From Chitinophagaceae bacterium (GTDB lineage: Bacteria; Bacteroidota; Bacteroidia; Chitinophagales; Chitinophagaceae), in NCBI GenBank assembly GCA_016720745.1, contig JADKKA010000022.1, positions 310,001 to 374,000 of the forward strand: a stretch of 64,000 nt of DNA, written 5' to 3'. Numbering within the stretch: position 1 is the first letter of the stretch; each line of letters starts with the position of its first letter. A program made the translations under genes and the position numbers. Positions 62,977-64,000 of this stretch are shown here, in pieces. The notes under the pieces are model-generated. The model saw only the letters and a program-made list of their open reading frames with translations, made no database searches and had not been told where the DNA came from.

Positions 62977-64000
62977 ATGGCTACCAGGCTGAAAAAGAAA
63001 AACAACCCTGCGAAAAAACCTTCTAAACCGAAAGCAACCAGCTCCGCTTCCAAAGGCTTTACTGCGGAAAAGGAGGAAAAGATTGATTGGAAAGAACTGG
63101 CCCGGGACGAACGTACCTGGAAAATTGTGGGTACTATCTTTATCCTGATTGCCATTTTCCTCTTTATTTCCTTTGTTTCCTACCTGTTTTACGGTCAAAA
63201 AGACCAGGATGTAGCGCAAAAAGGGTTTTCTGCACTGTTTGATAACTCGTTAAAGGCAAAAAACCTCCTGGGTAAATTAGGTGCCCTGGTCTCTCATTTC
63301 TTTATCAGTTATGGCTTCGGCATAGCCTCCTTCCTGATCTGCACTTTCTTTTTTGTAGTAGGTGTCAACCTCCTGTTCAGAAGAAAAATATTCTCAATCT
63401 GGCGCAACCTGAAATATGTAACAGTCGGCTTACTCGTACTCTCCGTATCCATGGCCTTTATTTTCGGGAGAAGCGGTTTCCCCTGGGGCGGTGCCGTGGG
63501 TGATATGATCAGCGATAAACTGACCGGTGCCCTTGGTAATGTGGGTACCGCCGCAGTGCTCCTGCTCATGGCAGCCGGATATTTTATCTGGCAGTTCAAT
63601 CCAACCTTTAACTGGCCGGCACAAAAAGAAGAAAGGGGAGAAGAAGAAACCGTTGAAACAGATAACAGGGAAGAAAAGGAAGAGTCCGTTGCCACGGCCA
63701 CAACATTGAGCCCGCTTACTGCAACCACTGAAAAAGCAGGAAACGGAAATAGTTTGACGACAGCCGATGGTATCGTGATCAATTTTCCGGAAGAAAAAAC
63801 ACTGCCGGAATTGCAGCTGATCGAAAAAGATGAACCGATTGAAGCCGCCATCGAAAAAATGGCTGCCGAACAAACCAGTCCGGAAAAAGAAATTGTAAAC
63901 GAAATCCTGCATACCCACGAGGATATGTATACGGGTACGGATGCAACAGAACTGGAGATTCCGGAGCCTGTTAAGCAAAAGCCTTCCAGTCGCAAGACAG
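62977..64000 (+). CDS. ftsK: FtsK/SpoIIIE-type DNA translocase, N-terminal part (3' end outside window)
   Basis: The first 341 residues of an open frame with no stop before the window end. A basic N-terminus (MATRLKKKNNPAKKPSKPKA) leads to four membrane helices: IVGTIFILIAIFLFISFVSY, FFISYGFGIASFLICTFFFV, VTVGLLVLSVSMAFIFG and AAVLLLMAAGYFIWQF, with ALGNVG and RSGFPWGGAVGDMI between the last two, typical of the FtsK 4TM domain. An acidic, repeat-poor linker follows (VETDNREEKEESVATA). The motor and gamma domains would lie downstream. It would act at the division septum to segregate chromosomes. ATG 62977 is the only plausible start. Confidence 0.9.
   Translation, partial: MATRLKKKNNPAKKPSKPKATSSASKGFTAEKEEKIDWKELARDERTWKIVGTIFILIAIFLFISFVSYLFYGQKDQDVAQKGFSALFDNSLKAKNLLGKLGALVSHFFISYGFGIASFLICTFFFVVGVNLLFRRKIFSIWRNLKYVTVGLLVLSVSMAFIFGRSGFPWGGAVGDMISDKLTGALGNVGTAAVLLLMAAGYFIWQFNPTFNWPAQKEERGEEETVETDNREEKEESVATATTLSPLTATTEKAGNGNSLTTADGIVINFPEEKTLPELQLIEKDEPIEAAIEKMAAEQTSPEKEIVNEILHTHEDMYTGTDATELEIPEPVKQKPSSRKT

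Noticed and set aside
63309..63995. Two long minus-strand frames over 63.3-64 kb
   Set aside because: They are shadows of ftsK, whose plus-strand frame runs off the window and has clear membrane and N-terminal features.

Overview
The window reads as chromosomal DNA of a free-living Bacteroidota bacterium, most likely of the family Chitinophagaceae or a close relative. The reasons are a fused SecDF, a NusB of about 320 residues, several secreted proteins ending in type IX secretion (T9SS) sorting domains (three type A and one gliding-type B), a two-gene groES-groEL operon, and starts preceded by the Bacteroidota -7 element TAnnTTTG instead of strong Shine-Dalgarno sequences. The taxonomic call rests on family-level pattern recognition only. 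I see no rRNA, tRNA, CRISPR array, prophage or intact insertion sequence. Gene order looks like stable core chromosome punctuated by repeat-rich intergenic regions.

Layout. 1-1.9 kb: the 3' end of an Mrp-type Fe-S carrier ATPase, a PaiB-like protein and a secreted glycerophosphodiesterase. 1.9-9.3 kb: a divergent kynurenine/3-hydroxyanthranilate catabolic cluster. ACMSD and 3-hydroxyanthranilate dioxygenase are on the minus strand; an SDR, a 2-aminomuconate semialdehyde dehydrogenase, a RidA-type deaminase, kynureninase and kynurenine 3-monooxygenase are on the plus strand. 9.4-12.9 kb: pyrF, two small genes and glnS. 13-25 kb: a large T9SS multidomain exoprotein, an ORF-poor 1.2 kb stretch, a serine hydrolase and a 1129-residue repeat protein. 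24.4-27 kb: a stand-alone methylmalonyl-CoA mutase catalytic subunit and an IscA/ErpA protein. 27-36 kb: secDF, a class A-like serine hydrolase, an aspartate aminotransferase, and a minus-strand block nusB - DUF1573 - yajC - coaE - lipoprotein. 36-50 kb: a T9SS exoprotein, groESL, a T9SS metalloprotease, a double-OmpA protein, an ABC-F ATPase and a gliding-type T9SS protein. 50.5-57.6 kb: an amino acid permease convergent with a MocR-type regulator, ilvE, an S15/CocE hydrolase and a PsbP-like protein. 57.6-64 kb: a tandem-repeat region, glutaryl-CoA dehydrogenase, shikimate kinase, a DUF423 protein, a 7TM histidine kinase and the 5' part of ftsK.

How the genes fit together. The kynurenine cluster covers kynurenine to 3-hydroxykynurenine, 3-hydroxyanthranilate, ACMS, 2-aminomuconate semialdehyde, 2-aminomuconate and a deaminated product. 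Tryptophan dioxygenase and kynurenine formamidase are absent from the window. Glutaryl-CoA dehydrogenase at 58.7 kb is what would be needed if the carbon leaves by the 2-oxoadipate/glutaryl-CoA route, and the cluster contains one SDR of unassigned role whose catalytic Tyr/Lys pair is replaced by Ser/Arg. The T9SS cargo, OmpA-like and repeat proteins point to a surface-active, protein- and polymer-using lifestyle.

Strongest leads: (1) the atypical SDR as an unassigned step of the kynurenine pathway; (2) an ABC-F (YbiT-type) ATPase in which all three lesions fall on one composite ATP site; (3) a terminator-like leader hairpin in front of the amino acid permease; (4) a 135-bp MITE-like element overlapping a stop codon; (5) a family of mosaic intergenic repeats assembled from the same modules in the same order; (6) promoter elements so close to the ATG of ftsK and the IscA gene that their mRNAs should be leaderless.
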